64,000 bases of DNA from Oleidesulfovibrio alaskensis DSM 16109 (GCF_000482745.1 NZ_AXWQ01000013.1:62001-126000), one strand, 5' to 3'. Counted from the stretch's first letter, positions 50,901-61,229 are shown. Program-made: numbers and translations. Notes: generated by a model not told the origin, from the sequence alone.

Positions 50901-51782
50901 TTACTCGATGTTCTGCACCTGCTCACGGCATTTTTCCAGCTCATTCTTAAAATCAACCACAACGCGCGAGACCGAAGGATCCTGCACCTTGTTACCGCAG
51001 GTGTTGATTTCGCGGAAGCACTCCTGCAGGGTGAAATCAAGCCGCTTGCCGGCATCGGTGCCCTGATGCAGCAGCTCGCCCAGCCGTGTCAGGTGCGCGT
51101 CCATGCGGGTGATTTCTTCGCTTATGTCCAGCTTGTCGGACATGATGGTGATTTCCTGCAGAAAACGGTTCGGTTCCAGCTCCAGCCCTTCACGTTCAAG
51201 AATTTCGGCAATGCGCTCGCGCAGCGTTGTGAATTTTTCATCCTTGATGGCAGGGGCCTTGGCCGCAATGATTTCCGCCCAGCCGCGCATACGGCCTATG
51301 CGGGTTTCCAGATCGGCCAGCAGAGCCTGAGCCTCGGTCTCGCGCGCCTTGTTCCAGTCGGCCAGAGCCGCGGCCAGCCCTTCTTCCAGACTGCCCAGCA
51401 GTGTTTCGTCCAGTTCGCCGGAAGCATCTTCCCACAGGTAGGAAAGATTAAGCAGCCGGTTATAGTCGGGTACAAAGGCATCGCCGCGCTCTGCGGCAAA
51501 ACCGGTCAGCTGCTCCAGCATGGATGCGGCCTGACGCGTGTTGAAGCTGACACCATCCAGTCCCTGCCGCCGGATATCCAGCGAAAGCGAGACGTCCACC
51601 CGACCGCGCGAACCGAACCGGCGCAGCACCTTTTCCAGCCGGGATTCATACCCGCGCAGAAAACCGGGCAGACGCCATTTGATATCCAGATGGCGGCTGT
51701 TCACGCTGCGGATCTCCCATGTCTGGGTCCAGTCGGGGCTTTCCTTGGTGCAACGGCCGAAGCCGGTCATACTACGAAGCAT
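50901..51782 (-). CDS. YicC/YloC family endoribonuclease
   Basis: A 293-aa protein starting MLRSMTGFGR, the family signature; SVNSRHLDIKWRLP and TLQECFREINTCGNKVQD are further motifs. YicC proteins are metal-dependent endoribonucleases linked to sRNA decay in E. coli. It heads a run with remA, gmk and pyrF. A possible 58-aa gene overlaps its start by 11 bases. Confidence 0.9.
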   Translation of the reverse strand: MLRSMTGFGRCTKESPDWTQTWEIRSVNSRHLDIKWRLPGFLRGYESRLEKVLRRFGSRGRVDVSLSLDIRRQGLDGVSFNTRQAASMLEQLTGFAAERGDAFVPDYNRLLNLSYLWEDASGELDETLLGSLEEGLAAALADWNKARETEAQALLADLETRIGRMRGWAEIIAAKAPAIKDEKFTTLRERIAEILEREGLELEPNRFLQEITIMSDKLDISEEITRMDAHLTRLGELLHQGTDAGKRLDFTLQECFREINTCGNKVQDPSVSRVVVDFKNELEKCREQVQNIE

Positions 51783-51948
51783 TATGGTACTCCATGCAGA
51801 ACCGCCCTGCTGTGCAGGGCGGATGATAACGGTACAAAAGCGGCATGCCGGAAAGCATCACCGCCCGGAAAACAAAAAAACATGCGGACGCCACGGCAAA
51901 GGTCATCATGCAATGAAGAGGATTCCGGCTTTGCGCTGGCGTGCTCAT
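51772..51948 (-). CDS. Possible 58-aa small membrane protein
   Basis: The frame starts MSTPAQSRNPLHCMMTFAVA and contains one hydrophobic stretch (about residues 14-37). AGAGGAG lies 6 bases before ATG. The stop lies inside yicC. A GC-rich hairpin falls within the frame, and codon use is not decisive, so it could be leader RNA instead. Confidence 0.4.
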   Translation of the reverse strand: MSTPAQSRNPLHCMMTFAVASACFFVFRAVMLSGMPLLYRYHPPCTAGRFCMEYHNAS

Positions 51949-52034
51949 ATATACTCCTCTGACCGCGAACCGTGCCGCTGTGCGGCGTTCCATACGCCAG
52001 AAGCAACCCGCGCGCAACCACGCCGCGGGCACCG

Positions 52035-53342
52035 CTACTGCGGTGAAACAATCAAAACACCTTTGCGCACTTCTAAAGGACGGGCGCTGCGTATTTCACG
52101 CAGTGTAGCACCATCGGGCACCGAGTCAAAGCGGCAGTCGGTATAGAATTCACTCACCCCGCGGGCCGGGGACAGGCTCTGCAGCACCACATGCAGGCTG
52201 TCCCGCCTGAGCAGCGACTGCAGAAAAGCATCTTTCTTTTCCGCCGCAACAGCCCTCACCGCCGCAGCACGGGCCTTTTTTTCCGCCACCGGCAGTTGGT
52301 CCTTCATATCCGCTGCCGCCGTCCCCGGACGTCGGGAATACGGAAACACATGCGCATAGGTAAGCGGAAGCTCGCGGCAGAAAGCCAGCGTTTCTTCAAA
52401 TTCCTCAAGGGTTTCGCCGGGAAATCCCATCAAAATATCAGCGCCAAGACCGTATACCGGCCAGATACCGCGCAGAGAATGCAGAAAATCAAGCAGCGGC
52501 TGCGGTGTATAGTGGCCCCGTCCCATGCGCCGGAGCACCGATGCGCTGCCGCTCTGCAAGGAAAGATGCAGCTGCGGGCTGACCAGCGGATTGGCTGCCA
52601 GCGTATCAAGAGCCTTGGAACCAAGCTGCCCCGGCTCTAGCGAACTGATACGCAGCCTTGCTCTGCCGGCCCACTCCGGACCGAACTCGTTGCCCAGCCG
52701 CGCCACCACATCCCAGAAGTCCGCGGGCATGGCAAGGTCGCGCCCGTACTGCCGCAGGTTCACCCCGCTCAGAATAAGTTCGCGGAACCCGCCCTGCAGC
52801 AGCCTGCGCACCTCGTCTGCAATGTCGTGCGGCGCCCTGCTGCGCGAAGGACCGCGCGTAAACGGTACAATACAGTATGTACAGCGGTGCGAACAGCCGT
52901 CCTGCACCTTGACCACCGCGCGGGCACGCGTGTACCCGCTGACCTGCATATCGGGAAAATCCTGTGCCGCGCCGCTGCCGGAAGGTGCACTCACCGCGCC
53001 CTGCGGCCACTGTTTCAGGCCTGCCTTGGCGTCCTGCGGTACCACCGCGGCCACGCCGGGCAGGGCTGCCAGCTCATCGCCCAGCACCTGTGCGGCACAG
53101 CCGGTGACCACTATGCGGGCAAGGGGGTTGGCTCTGTGCGCCTGCCGTACCGTGGCGCGCACGTCGCTGACGGCTTTTGCCGTCACCGCGCAGGTATTCA
53201 CCAGCACAAGATCCGCCTCGGCCGCACTCTGTACTTCCGTAAAACCGCGGGCCAGCCACACTTCGCGCAGCGCCTGCGTTTCATACTGGTTTATCTTGCA
53301 GCCCAGAGTGGCCGCATAAAATCGTGTAGGATGTTCGCTCAT
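52035..53342 (-). CDS. tRNA (t6A37) methylthiotransferase, MtaB-like
   Basis: A 435-aa radical SAM enzyme. TLGCKINQYET, VNTCAVT and TGCAAQ give the N-terminal cluster Cys. DGCSHRCTYCIVPFTRG is the CX3CX2C motif. MGFPGETLEEFEETL follows, and a TRAM-like end. It adds methylthio groups to t6A at position 37 of tRNA. MtaB fits better than MiaB or RimO by the NQYET motif. I use ATG at 53342. Confidence 0.85.
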   Translation of the reverse strand: MSEHPTRFYAATLGCKINQYETQALREVWLARGFTEVQSAAEADLVLVNTCAVTAKAVSDVRATVRQAHRANPLARIVVTGCAAQVLGDELAALPGVAAVVPQDAKAGLKQWPQGAVSAPSGSGAAQDFPDMQVSGYTRARAVVKVQDGCSHRCTYCIVPFTRGPSRSRAPHDIADEVRRLLQGGFRELILSGVNLRQYGRDLAMPADFWDVVARLGNEFGPEWAGRARLRISSLEPGQLGSKALDTLAANPLVSPQLHLSLQSGSASVLRRMGRGHYTPQPLLDFLHSLRGIWPVYGLGADILMGFPGETLEEFEETLAFCRELPLTYAHVFPYSRRPGTAAADMKDQLPVAEKKARAAAVRAVAAEKKDAFLQSLLRRDSLHVVLQSLSPARGVSEFYTDCRFDSVPDGATLREIRSARPLEVRKGVLIVSPQ

Positions 53343-53534
53343 TGCAATACCGCTGTTGTGCCGTCCGCCTGAACGGCATGTATATGGACCGGCAGCACGC
53401 ACAAAAACACAGACGCGCAATGCCGGTTGACGGGGTGTATAGCCGGAATGCCGCCAAAAAGGTAGTGCCGCTTTAACATACCGTTCTCACTTGGCATTGA
53501 CATCTGCGGCATGGTCTGCGGCACGGTACTGCCT

Positions 53535-54908
53535 TCAGGGAACCTGCGGCGGCAACAGCGTGAGTCCGCGGATACGGTCGAGCATCCAGTTCTTACGCAC
53601 CTGCGGATATTCTTCGCCGGCGTGCAGGGTGGTCACCACCGCCCGCCCGATGACCAGACGCCCTTCGGGCGCACGTCCGCCGCCGGTCCGGATGCCCCAC
53701 ACGTTGTGAAACATGAGCGGTTTTCCCGCTGCGCAGTCCTGCCGGTCAGGCCCCAGATACAGGCCGATATGTCCGCGCATCCAGATAAAACTGAAAAAAG
53801 GCACACCCTGTTCCAGAATATGCGCCTCGCGTTGCGGGGGAGTCATTTCTTCCAGCGACACCAACGCTCCGGCCCGTGCCTGCTGTGATGAATTGCGCGG
53901 CAGCCAGATGCCGAAGGGGGCAAACAGATCATGCATGGCGGCCGAACAATCGCGGTTTTCCAGCAGACCGCCCCACCCGTAGGGCTGCCGCATCATGCCG
54001 TTGCCCACCATGGCCACCGCCACGGGGGTAAGCGGCAGCGGCATACGCGCCGCCGCACCGTACGAAACATGCACCAGCCGGATACCCGCGCCTCCGTCCG
54101 CCCCGCGTACGGGCACCCGCAGAACAAGACCGGCGGCATCAGCCTTGTCCACCGGAAAAACAGCACCGGTATGGGCCGTAAGCACCCAGCGGCCTTCCGC
54201 CGTCCGCAGCGGAGTATCGTCTGCCACAACAGCAGCATACATTCCGGTTCTGTACGCGTTCATAAACCCGGAATCCACATACGCCACATCGCGGGCGCGC
54301 ACCCACCCGGCGGCCAGCGGCGTTTCGCACAGCAGCCATCCGCCGTCGGACGAAGCGTGCACCACAAAAACGGGCATACCGGCCCATAACGCACTGTACT
54401 GGAAATAATCAAAAGGATAGCCCTCGCCCGCTCTGGCCGGATCGCGGAAAAAGGGTTCGTCGTCCGGCGCCATGCGCAGCGAGGTATTGCCGGTGATAAT
54501 GGCAGGAACTGCCAGCGATGGATATTCTCCGGTACGGCAGCGCTGCCACAGCGACTCCGTACGCGCGGGGGGTACGGGCAGCAGGTTGGCTCCCCAGCCT
54601 TTACCGTCCAGAGTGGCCCGCAGGTCGGCAAACATGGTGTGACGCGGCATGGACGGAGCACGCATATCCCATGCGGCAAAAAAGCGGCGCAGAAAAAAAC
54701 CGGTCTGCCGTTCCTGCTCCTGCAGAGTCAGCAGCGGAGCATCGGGCTGCGGCAGCGCCCGCGCGTACACCATGAGGTCCTGTTCCAGACAGTCAATGTC
54801 GCGCACGGCGGGAGGGGCGGGAAAAGGCGGCTGCACCACGCGGGGGGCGCACCCGCCCGCCAGAAGCATACAGCCCAGCAGCACACAGACAACACGCAAT
54901 GAAATCAT
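53535..54908 (-). CDS. Lipoprotein with SH3 and NlpC/P60 domains
   Basis: A 457-aa protein. The lipobox is LLAGGC (Cys20), so it should be anchored in a membrane facing the periplasm. Two SH3-like regions fill the middle (about 135-280). The C-terminal part has QPYGWGGLLENRDCSAAMHD, then MRGHIGLYLG, the Cys and His of an NlpC/P60 peptidase. Such enzymes cut peptidoglycan cross-link stems. It lies 72 bases behind recD2, which is unrelated. Confidence 0.87.
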   Translation of the reverse strand: MISLRVVCVLLGCMLLAGGCAPRVVQPPFPAPPAVRDIDCLEQDLMVYARALPQPDAPLLTLQEQERQTGFFLRRFFAAWDMRAPSMPRHTMFADLRATLDGKGWGANLLPVPPARTESLWQRCRTGEYPSLAVPAIITGNTSLRMAPDDEPFFRDPARAGEGYPFDYFQYSALWAGMPVFVVHASSDGGWLLCETPLAAGWVRARDVAYVDSGFMNAYRTGMYAAVVADDTPLRTAEGRWVLTAHTGAVFPVDKADAAGLVLRVPVRGADGGAGIRLVHVSYGAAARMPLPLTPVAVAMVGNGMMRQPYGWGGLLENRDCSAAMHDLFAPFGIWLPRNSSQQARAGALVSLEEMTPPQREAHILEQGVPFFSFIWMRGHIGLYLGPDRQDCAAGKPLMFHNVWGIRTGGGRAPEGRLVIGRAVVTTLHAGEEYPQVRKNWMLDRIRGLTLLPPQVP

Positions 54909-54980
54909 GGCAGCACCTGTCGCGGAAGCATCCGCTGTTTACATACACCGCAGCACCGCACCGTCCGGCGGCGCCGCCGG

Positions 54981-57176
54981 TCATACCCCGCGGGCCAGGC
55001 GCTGCGCCAGATACGTAAAGCGTTTCTGCATCTTATTATTTTTGACGGCAATGGCCAGCGCGCGCTGCGATCCCACCAGCACCACCAGCCGCTTGCCGCG
55101 GGTGACACCGGTATACAGCAGGTTGCGCTGCAGCAGCACATAGTGCTGTGTCAGCACAGGCATGACCACGGCGGGATATTCCGACCCCTGCGACTTGTGC
55201 ACTGATATGGCATAGGCAGGAACCAGTTCATCCAGCTCTGAAAATTCGTACACCACATTACGTTCTTCGTCGAACCGGACAGTCAGCTCGCGCTCTTCCT
55301 TATCAAGCCTGCAGATGCGCCCTATGTCTCCGTTAAAGACATCTTTTTCGTAATTATTGCGTATCTGCATCACTTTGTCGTCCAGCCGGAACTGCCGCTC
55401 GCCGCGCTGAATGACCAGCGTTTTGGGGTTAAGAGCCTCCTGCAGCCGCGTATTCAGGTTGGCGGCGCCGGCTGTTCCCTTGTGCATGGGCGTCAGCACC
55501 TGAATATCATTTATGGAGTCCAGCCGGAATCTGCGGGGAATATGATTTTTCACCAGATCGACAACCATATCGGCCACGCGGTCCGGGTCTTCCTGCCTGA
55601 TGAAATAAAAATCGCTCAACCGGTCTTTGGAAGATTCCAGCGACGGAATCTCGCCCTGATTGATAAGGTGTGCGTTGCAGATTATTTCACTTTCCTGCGC
55701 CTGCCGGAACACTTCCACCAGTTCCACCACGTCCACCACGCCCGACCGGATGACATCCTGCAGCACGTTGCCCGGCCCGACGGAAGGCAGCTGATTCACA
55801 TCACCCACAAAAACCACAGTGGCCCCCAGCGGCACCGCTTTAAGCAGATGGTACATGAGCATGGTGTCCATCATCGAGGCTTCATCCACCACCAGCAGGC
55901 TGCAGGCCAGCGGATTGTTCTCGTTGCGCGAAAAACCGTCCTCGCGCGGGATGTATTCCAGAAGCCGGTGAATGGTCTTGGACTCGCGCCCGCTGGTTTC
56001 GCTCATGCGTTTAGCCGCTCTTCCCGTGGGAGCAGCCAGCAGAATGCGCGCCTTCATGGCCGCGAACACTTTGATAATGGCGTTGATGATTGTGGTCTTG
56101 CCTGTACCCGGACCGCCGGTAAGCACCATTACCTTGCTGCGGGCCGCGGTGCGCACGGCCTGCTCCTGCTCTTCGGCCAGCGTGATGTCCAGTCCTGCGA
56201 CTATCTCGTCCACCAGCGCATCCTCGTCGCCGCCGGACACGGATTTGGGTGAATGCAGAATACGGCGCAGATAATGCGATATGCCCGATTCGTACCGGTG
56301 ATACCGCGAAAGATACACAGCCTGACCGCTGTCCGTCTCATCCAGAACGATGCGCTCTTCCAGCTGCAGGTTGTCTATGGCCTGATCGACCATGGGCGCG
56401 GAAATTTCCAGCTTGTCCGAAGTCTGTATGACCAGTTCGTCGCGGGGGTAGTACACATGGCCGTCCTCAGTCAGACGCATGAGCATGTAGAGCAGACCGG
56501 CCTCCGCACGCAGGTCGCAGTCGCGGGCAAAACCCAGTTTCTGCGCCACGGCATCTGCGGTCAGAAAGCCTATGCCGCGTATGTCCATGGCCAGCCGGTA
56601 GGGGTTTTCGCGCACCACGGCCAGAGCCTGCTGACCGTAATGCCGGTATATGCGCACCGCGTACGAGGTGCTTACCCCGTGGGGCTGCAAAAACATGATG
56701 AGGTCGCGGATACCCCTGTGCTCGGCCCATCCGTCGCGGATGCGCTCCATAAGCTTCTGCCCGACGCCCTCCACCTCCAGCATGCGCTCCGGTTCGTCAT
56801 CCAGCACGTTGAATGTCCCGGTGCCGAAGGTTTCAACGATGCGGCCCGCCATCTTTTCCCCCACGCCTTTGATAAGGCCCGAAGAAAGATAATGCCGGAT
56901 GCCTTCCAGGGTGGCAGGCAGCACCTGATCAAAGCTGGACATCTGAAACTGACGGCCGAAACGGGGATTTTCCGTCCAGTCCCCCTTGAGCGACAACGCC
57001 ACACCGGCCTGCGGCTCCACCATGTGGCCCACCACCGTCACCTGATCGCGGTTGCCCTGCACCTTAAGCCGGAACACCGTGTATCCGTTTTCCTCATTGT
57101 GAAAAACCACACGCTCCAGTGTGCCTACCAGTTCGACCTGTGCGTCCATCTCTTCCTGCGGGGCGGGATCCTGCAT
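54981..57176 (-). CDS. RecD2-type ATP-dependent helicase
   Basis: A 731-aa helicase. The N-terminal OB-like and helix-hairpin-helix region (1-220) marks RecD2. VLTGGPGTGKTTIINAI is Walker A, VVDEASMMDT motif II, and AISVHKSQGSEYPAVVM motif V/VI. RecD2 unwinds DNA 5' to 3' in repair and is found without RecB and RecC. No recBC genes are in this window. Confidence 0.93.
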   Translation of the reverse strand: MQDPAPQEEMDAQVELVGTLERVVFHNEENGYTVFRLKVQGNRDQVTVVGHMVEPQAGVALSLKGDWTENPRFGRQFQMSSFDQVLPATLEGIRHYLSSGLIKGVGEKMAGRIVETFGTGTFNVLDDEPERMLEVEGVGQKLMERIRDGWAEHRGIRDLIMFLQPHGVSTSYAVRIYRHYGQQALAVVRENPYRLAMDIRGIGFLTADAVAQKLGFARDCDLRAEAGLLYMLMRLTEDGHVYYPRDELVIQTSDKLEISAPMVDQAIDNLQLEERIVLDETDSGQAVYLSRYHRYESGISHYLRRILHSPKSVSGGDEDALVDEIVAGLDITLAEEQEQAVRTAARSKVMVLTGGPGTGKTTIINAIIKVFAAMKARILLAAPTGRAAKRMSETSGRESKTIHRLLEYIPREDGFSRNENNPLACSLLVVDEASMMDTMLMYHLLKAVPLGATVVFVGDVNQLPSVGPGNVLQDVIRSGVVDVVELVEVFRQAQESEIICNAHLINQGEIPSLESSKDRLSDFYFIRQEDPDRVADMVVDLVKNHIPRRFRLDSINDIQVLTPMHKGTAGAANLNTRLQEALNPKTLVIQRGERQFRLDDKVMQIRNNYEKDVFNGDIGRICRLDKEERELTVRFDEERNVVYEFSELDELVPAYAISVHKSQGSEYPAVVMPVLTQHYVLLQRNLLYTGVTRGKRLVVLVGSQRALAIAVKNNKMQKRFTYLAQRLARGV

Positions 57177-57298
57177 GCTCTTACCAGTCCGTCAACTCCG
57201 GCATCAGCCGTCGATTATTTGATGTTATGTTTTCTGCCGGTATGGGCGGTACCCGACATGCCGTCAAGGTGTTACTGCGCTTCTCGCGGCGGGACGCC

Positions 57299-58366
57299 TT
57301 ATGCACGCACGGCGGTCATACGGCGCTGCATCAGCAGCATGTCGGCCAGTGTCAGTGCGGTCATAGCTTTAAGAACAGGCACAATGCGCGGTATAGCACT
57401 TATATCGTGTCTGCCGCCCACGCGCAGAATCACTTCGCGGCCGGAATCATCCACCGTGTGCTGCTCCTGCGCGATGGAAGGAATGGGCTTGACGGCGGCG
57501 CGGGCCACAACGGTCTGCCCTGACGAAATACCGCCCAGAATACCGCCGGCATTGTTTCCGGCGTATCCGCGGGCGGTCATGGCGTCGTTGTTGCTGCTGC
57601 CCGTCAGACGCGCTGCGGCAAACCCCGCTCCTATTTCCACCCCTTTTACGGCACCCACCGACATAAGCGCACAGGCAAGGCGCGCATCAAGCCTGTCAAA
57701 CACAGGCTCGCCCAGACCGGCGGGAACTCCGTAAGCTTCAACCTGCACGATGCCGCCCACCGTATCGCCCCTGCCCTTCACGTTGCGCACCAGAGCATCC
57801 CACTGCGCCACAATGTCTTCTTCCGGCGCAAAAAAAGGTCTGTCCTGGGCCCCTGCGGGGTCTTCCGGCCGCGCGGGCACACCGCCCAATTCCACGGTAA
57901 AGGCATTGACGGTTATGCCGCATTCCGCCAGCAGCGCCTGCGCCACCGCACCGCCCGCCACGCGTGAAAGCGTCTCGCGGCCTGACGAACGTCCGCCGCC
58001 ACGGTAGTCGCGCCGGCCGTACTTGGCATCATATGTGACATCGGCATGCCCCGGACGGTAAACGTGCATTATATCGCCGTAATCGCGGGAACGCTGGTCC
58101 GTATTTTCCACATGAAAGGCCACAGGAGTGCCCGTTGTCCGGCCCTCGAACACGCCGGAAAGCAGCCGCACTCTGTCAGGCTCTTTACGCGCCGTGGCGG
58201 CGGGGCCGCCCTGCCCGGGTCTGCGGCGGTCAAGCTCGGCCTGAATCATGGCTTCCGTCAGGGCAATTCCCGCCGGACAGCCGTCCACCACGCCACCCAG
58301 ACCGGCACCGTGCGATTCGCCGTAGGTCGTCAGTCTGAAAACACGGCCAAAGGTACTGCCGCTCAT
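57299..58366 (-). CDS. aroC: Chorismate synthase
   Basis: A 355-aa enzyme. TTYGESHGAGLGGVVDGCPA, RPGHADVTYDAKYG, RDYRGGGRSSGRET and DISAIPRIVPV are all standard. It needs reduced FMN and makes chorismate from EPSP, the branch point of aromatic synthesis. GGAGG precedes ATG at 58366. aroK lies 700 bases upstream on the same strand, separated by the uspA-like gene. Confidence 0.96.
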   Translation of the reverse strand: MSGSTFGRVFRLTTYGESHGAGLGGVVDGCPAGIALTEAMIQAELDRRRPGQGGPAATARKEPDRVRLLSGVFEGRTTGTPVAFHVENTDQRSRDYGDIMHVYRPGHADVTYDAKYGRRDYRGGGRSSGRETLSRVAGGAVAQALLAECGITVNAFTVELGGVPARPEDPAGAQDRPFFAPEEDIVAQWDALVRNVKGRGDTVGGIVQVEAYGVPAGLGEPVFDRLDARLACALMSVGAVKGVEIGAGFAAARLTGSSNNDAMTARGYAGNNAGGILGGISSGQTVVARAAVKPIPSIAQEQHTVDDSGREVILRVGGRHDISAIPRIVPVLKAMTALTLADMLLMQRRMTAVRA

Positions 58367-58523
58367 TGTTCCTCCGGAATCAAAAAAAAAGAATACGTGC
58401 GGCCGGAACATACGCCGCGCAGACGGCGCACGGTCCGGACGCACGAAACATATCCCGCAAGCAGGCATGCACAACGGCAGCCTGCCGCAGCAGACGGGCT
58501 GCGCCCGGCATGAAAACTGTCCG

Positions 58524-58946
58524 CTAGCGGATAACTGTCACAGGGCAGTCGGCAAGCTGCAGAACCCTGTGCGTCACGCTGCCCAGCAACAGACCTTCCA
58601 GTTCGGAATGCCCGCGCGAACCCATGACAATAAGGTCGCAGTTCTCGGCTTCTGCCGTTTCGGCAATGGCTTTATCCACAGCGCCTTCCAGCACCCTGCA
58701 CGCGGCCTCCACCCCTTCGTCCTTCATGCGGTCGCAATACGATTCCAGCAGCACTTCAGAACGCTTGACCAGAGCGGAACGCGCCTGTTCCCAGCTGTCA
58801 CGTCCCAGCATGGGCGGCAACGCCATGCGGCAGTTGACCACAAGCACCGAAGCCCCCACAAGCTGGGCCAGATTCGCGGCATATTCAGCCGCTTTTTCAG
58901 AACAGGCCGAACCGTCCACGGGAACAAGGATCTTACGGATTTCCAT
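58524..58946 (-). CDS. Universal stress protein
   Basis: A 140-aa UspA-fold protein. ILVPVDGSACSEKAAEYA opens it. GSRGHSELEGLLLGS fits the ATP-binding G-x2-G-x9-G-S pattern, so ATP binding is likely. AGGAG precedes ATG at 58946. It sits between two shikimate-pathway genes without obvious reason. Confidence 0.9.
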   Translation of the reverse strand: MEIRKILVPVDGSACSEKAAEYAANLAQLVGASVLVVNCRMALPPMLGRDSWEQARSALVKRSEVLLESYCDRMKDEGVEAACRVLEGAVDKAIAETAEAENCDLIVMGSRGHSELEGLLLGSVTHRVLQLADCPVTVIR

Positions 58947-58980
58947 ATTCAATTCTCCTGAAGGGCCAATGCCCGCATAT

Positions 58981-59004
58981 AAAAGGCCGCCGGAACGGAC
59001 CGGC
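58981..59004 (-). terminator. Possible terminator of aroK
   Basis: On the minus strand GCCGG-TCCGTT-CCGGC is followed by GGCCTTTTATAT. The stem is short. Confidence 0.45.
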
Positions 59005-59084
59005 AGAAACGCCTCTGCCTGCCATGCAGGCGGTACAGCCACAGCATACCCCACGGGGCGTCACGCGTACAGTGTCCGCGCCGG

Positions 59085-59603
59085 TCATCCCGCGGCAGCC
59101 AGCAGCCGCAGCATCTGTCCGGCAACCGCTGCGGCAGGCTGACAGGCATCCACCACATGATGCGCCGTCTCGCGGTACAGGGTATCGCGTTCCGCCAGCA
59201 CGGCGGCAATCTCGGCCGCAGGGTTCCCCCCTGTCAGCGAAGGCCGCTGCGAGACCACAGGGTCCAGCACCAGTCTGGATGCCAGAACAGCCGCAGGAGC
59301 GCACAGATAAAACACAATGCCCCCCTCGCGCAGCGCCGCGCGGTTATCCGCGCGCAGCACCATGCCGCCGCCGGTGGAGACCACCACCCGTGTCAGCGCA
59401 CACGCCGCCTGCAGCGCCCCGGCTTCCGCCTCACGGAACACCGGCCACCCGTCGCGGGCCACCATGTCCGCAATGCTGCACCCTGCCCTGCGCTGCACCA
59501 TCTCATCGGTATCAGCACACCGCCAGCCCAGTTTTTCCGCCAGAATACGGCCCGCCGTCGTTTTGCCGCAGGCCCGCGCCCCGATCAGAAAAATACGCTC
59601 CAT
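59085..59603 (-). CDS. aroK: Shikimate kinase
   Basis: A 172-aa kinase. LIGARACGKTTAGR is the P-loop, CADTDEMV the shikimate and Mg site, and VVSTGGGMVLRADNR binds shikimate. It makes shikimate 3-phosphate, two steps before aroC. GGAGG precedes ATG at 59603. Confidence 0.92.
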   Translation of the reverse strand: MERIFLIGARACGKTTAGRILAEKLGWRCADTDEMVQRRAGCSIADMVARDGWPVFREAEAGALQAACALTRVVVSTGGGMVLRADNRAALREGGIVFYLCAPAAVLASRLVLDPVVSQRPSLTGGNPAAEIAAVLAERDTLYRETAHHVVDACQPAAAVAGQMLRLLAAAG

Positions 59604-59819
59604 CCTACCTCCGCCTGCACCGCGCATGCGGCCTGTACCATCCGCACCCGGACGCCCGTAACAAGTGTGCTTTGTCTCTTTCAAATACCCGTCAATGCAG
59701 GTATGCTATGACATACGCCGAAACGCGCACTTTCGGCAACCGTACGGCGCAGCGTCTGTCCGGCGCTTTTTTACGGCGCGGCCGCACTCCGCAGTTCCAC
59801 CGCAACAGCAAATTCCAGT

Positions 59820-61229
59820 ATGAAACAATTTCTTTCCGGCCCCCGCGCGGGCATATCGTCAGGACTGCCGGTGCTGTACACCGTGGCCGCCACCCAGTTC
59901 ATCATGCCGTTCATGTTTTCGGGCGTGGCCGTCACCCTGCCGGTCATGGGGCAGGAGTTCGGGGCGGGCGGCACGGCGCTGGGGCTTGTGGAATCCATTT
60001 ATCTTGCCGCCACGGGCGCTCTGCTGCTGCCTTTGGGCAGGCTGGCCGACATGGCGGGGCACGCCCCGCTTTTCCGCTCGGGCGTGCTGCTGTACGCCGT
60101 TTCCACACTGCTGCTCAGTTTTACGCAGGACATGACAACCTTCATTCTGCTGCGTCTTGTGCAGGGCACCGGCGCTGCCATGACCATGGCGTCCAACATG
60201 GCCCTGCTGACCAAAGCCATTCCGCGCAGCGAACGCGGCAGGGCCATGGGCATAGCGGTGGCCAGCGTGTATCTGGGGCTTTCTGCAGGGCCGTTTCTGG
60301 GAGGCGCCATCGCCACGCATCTGGGCTGGCGCTGGCTGTACATACTGGGAACACCGCCGCTGGCGCTGGCCTATCTGCTGGCACGCCGCAACCTTAAAGA
60401 ACGCTGGCAGCCCGTAACGGAACCATTTGACTGGGCCGGGGCCGCGCTTTCGGTCTGCGCCGTGGGTCTGGCTGTTTTCGGCGGGCCCAGACTGGCGGCC
60501 GGCCCCGGCGGCATACTGGCACTGGCCGGCAGCATGGTCTGCGGCGCACTTTTTCTGGTGGTAGAATCACGCACAGCCAATCCGCTGCTCGACCTTGCCC
60601 TGCTGCGGCGCAACAAAACGTTCAGCTTTGCCACGGCTGCCCAGTTCATCAATTATGCCGCAACATTCGGCATCACATTTCTGTTCAGTCTGTATCTGCA
60701 GAACGCCCGCGGCATGACTGCGCAGGAGACCGGCACCGTATTGCTGGTACAGCCTCTGGTGCAGACGCTGCTTTCGCCGTTGTGCGGACGGCTGGCAGAC
60801 AGCATGCCCGCGCACCGCATAGCCACGGCGGGCATGGCATGCTGCACCGCGGGCACCCTGATGGCGGCCATGACCGGCGCAGACACGTCCATGGCTTTCA
60901 TGCTGACCATGTTTGTGGTGCTGGGGGTGGGTTTTGCCCTGTTTGCATCGCCCAACATGAGCATCATCATGGGCAGCGTGCAGACCGGCCGCTACGGCAT
61001 AGCCTCGGCCATGGCGGCCAGCATGCGCACGCTGGGCATGGTACTCAGCATGGTTCTGGTAACCGCCGCCATGTCGCTGCATACGGGCGATGCCGTGGTG
61101 ACCGCAGAAAACGCCGACGCCTTTATTTCGGCCATGCGCTGGTCGTTTGCCGTTTTTTCGGCACTGGGAGGCTTCGGAGTGGCACTTTCTCTTTTCGCCT
61201 CGCTTTCGCCGGATGCCCCCCGCGAATAA
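59820..61229 (+). CDS. MFS multidrug-type transporter (DHA2-like)
   Basis: A 469-aa protein with about 14 membrane helices. GRLADMAGHAPLFRSGV is motif A, LLRLVQGTGAAM motif B and LGLSAGPFLGGAIATHLGWRW motif C of drug/proton antiporters. It probably exports toxic organics or a metabolite using the proton gradient. The ribosome site before ATG is weak, so a later start is possible. No regulator is adjacent. Confidence 0.87.
   Translation: MKQFLSGPRAGISSGLPVLYTVAATQFIMPFMFSGVAVTLPVMGQEFGAGGTALGLVESIYLAATGALLLPLGRLADMAGHAPLFRSGVLLYAVSTLLLSFTQDMTTFILLRLVQGTGAAMTMASNMALLTKAIPRSERGRAMGIAVASVYLGLSAGPFLGGAIATHLGWRWLYILGTPPLALAYLLARRNLKERWQPVTEPFDWAGAALSVCAVGLAVFGGPRLAAGPGGILALAGSMVCGALFLVVESRTANPLLDLALLRRNKTFSFATAAQFINYAATFGITFLFSLYLQNARGMTAQETGTVLLVQPLVQTLLSPLCGRLADSMPAHRIATAGMACCTAGTLMAAMTGADTSMAFMLTMFVVLGVGFALFASPNMSIIMGSVQTGRYGIASAMAASMRTLGMVLSMVLVTAAMSLHTGDAVVTAENADAFISAMRWSFAVFSALGGFGVALSLFASLSPDAPRE

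Noticed and set aside
54965..54980. Perfect palindrome CCGGCGGCGCCGCCGG next to the recD2 stop
   Set aside because: It has no T tail on either strand, and GC palindromes of this length arise easily in such sequence; not called as terminator.
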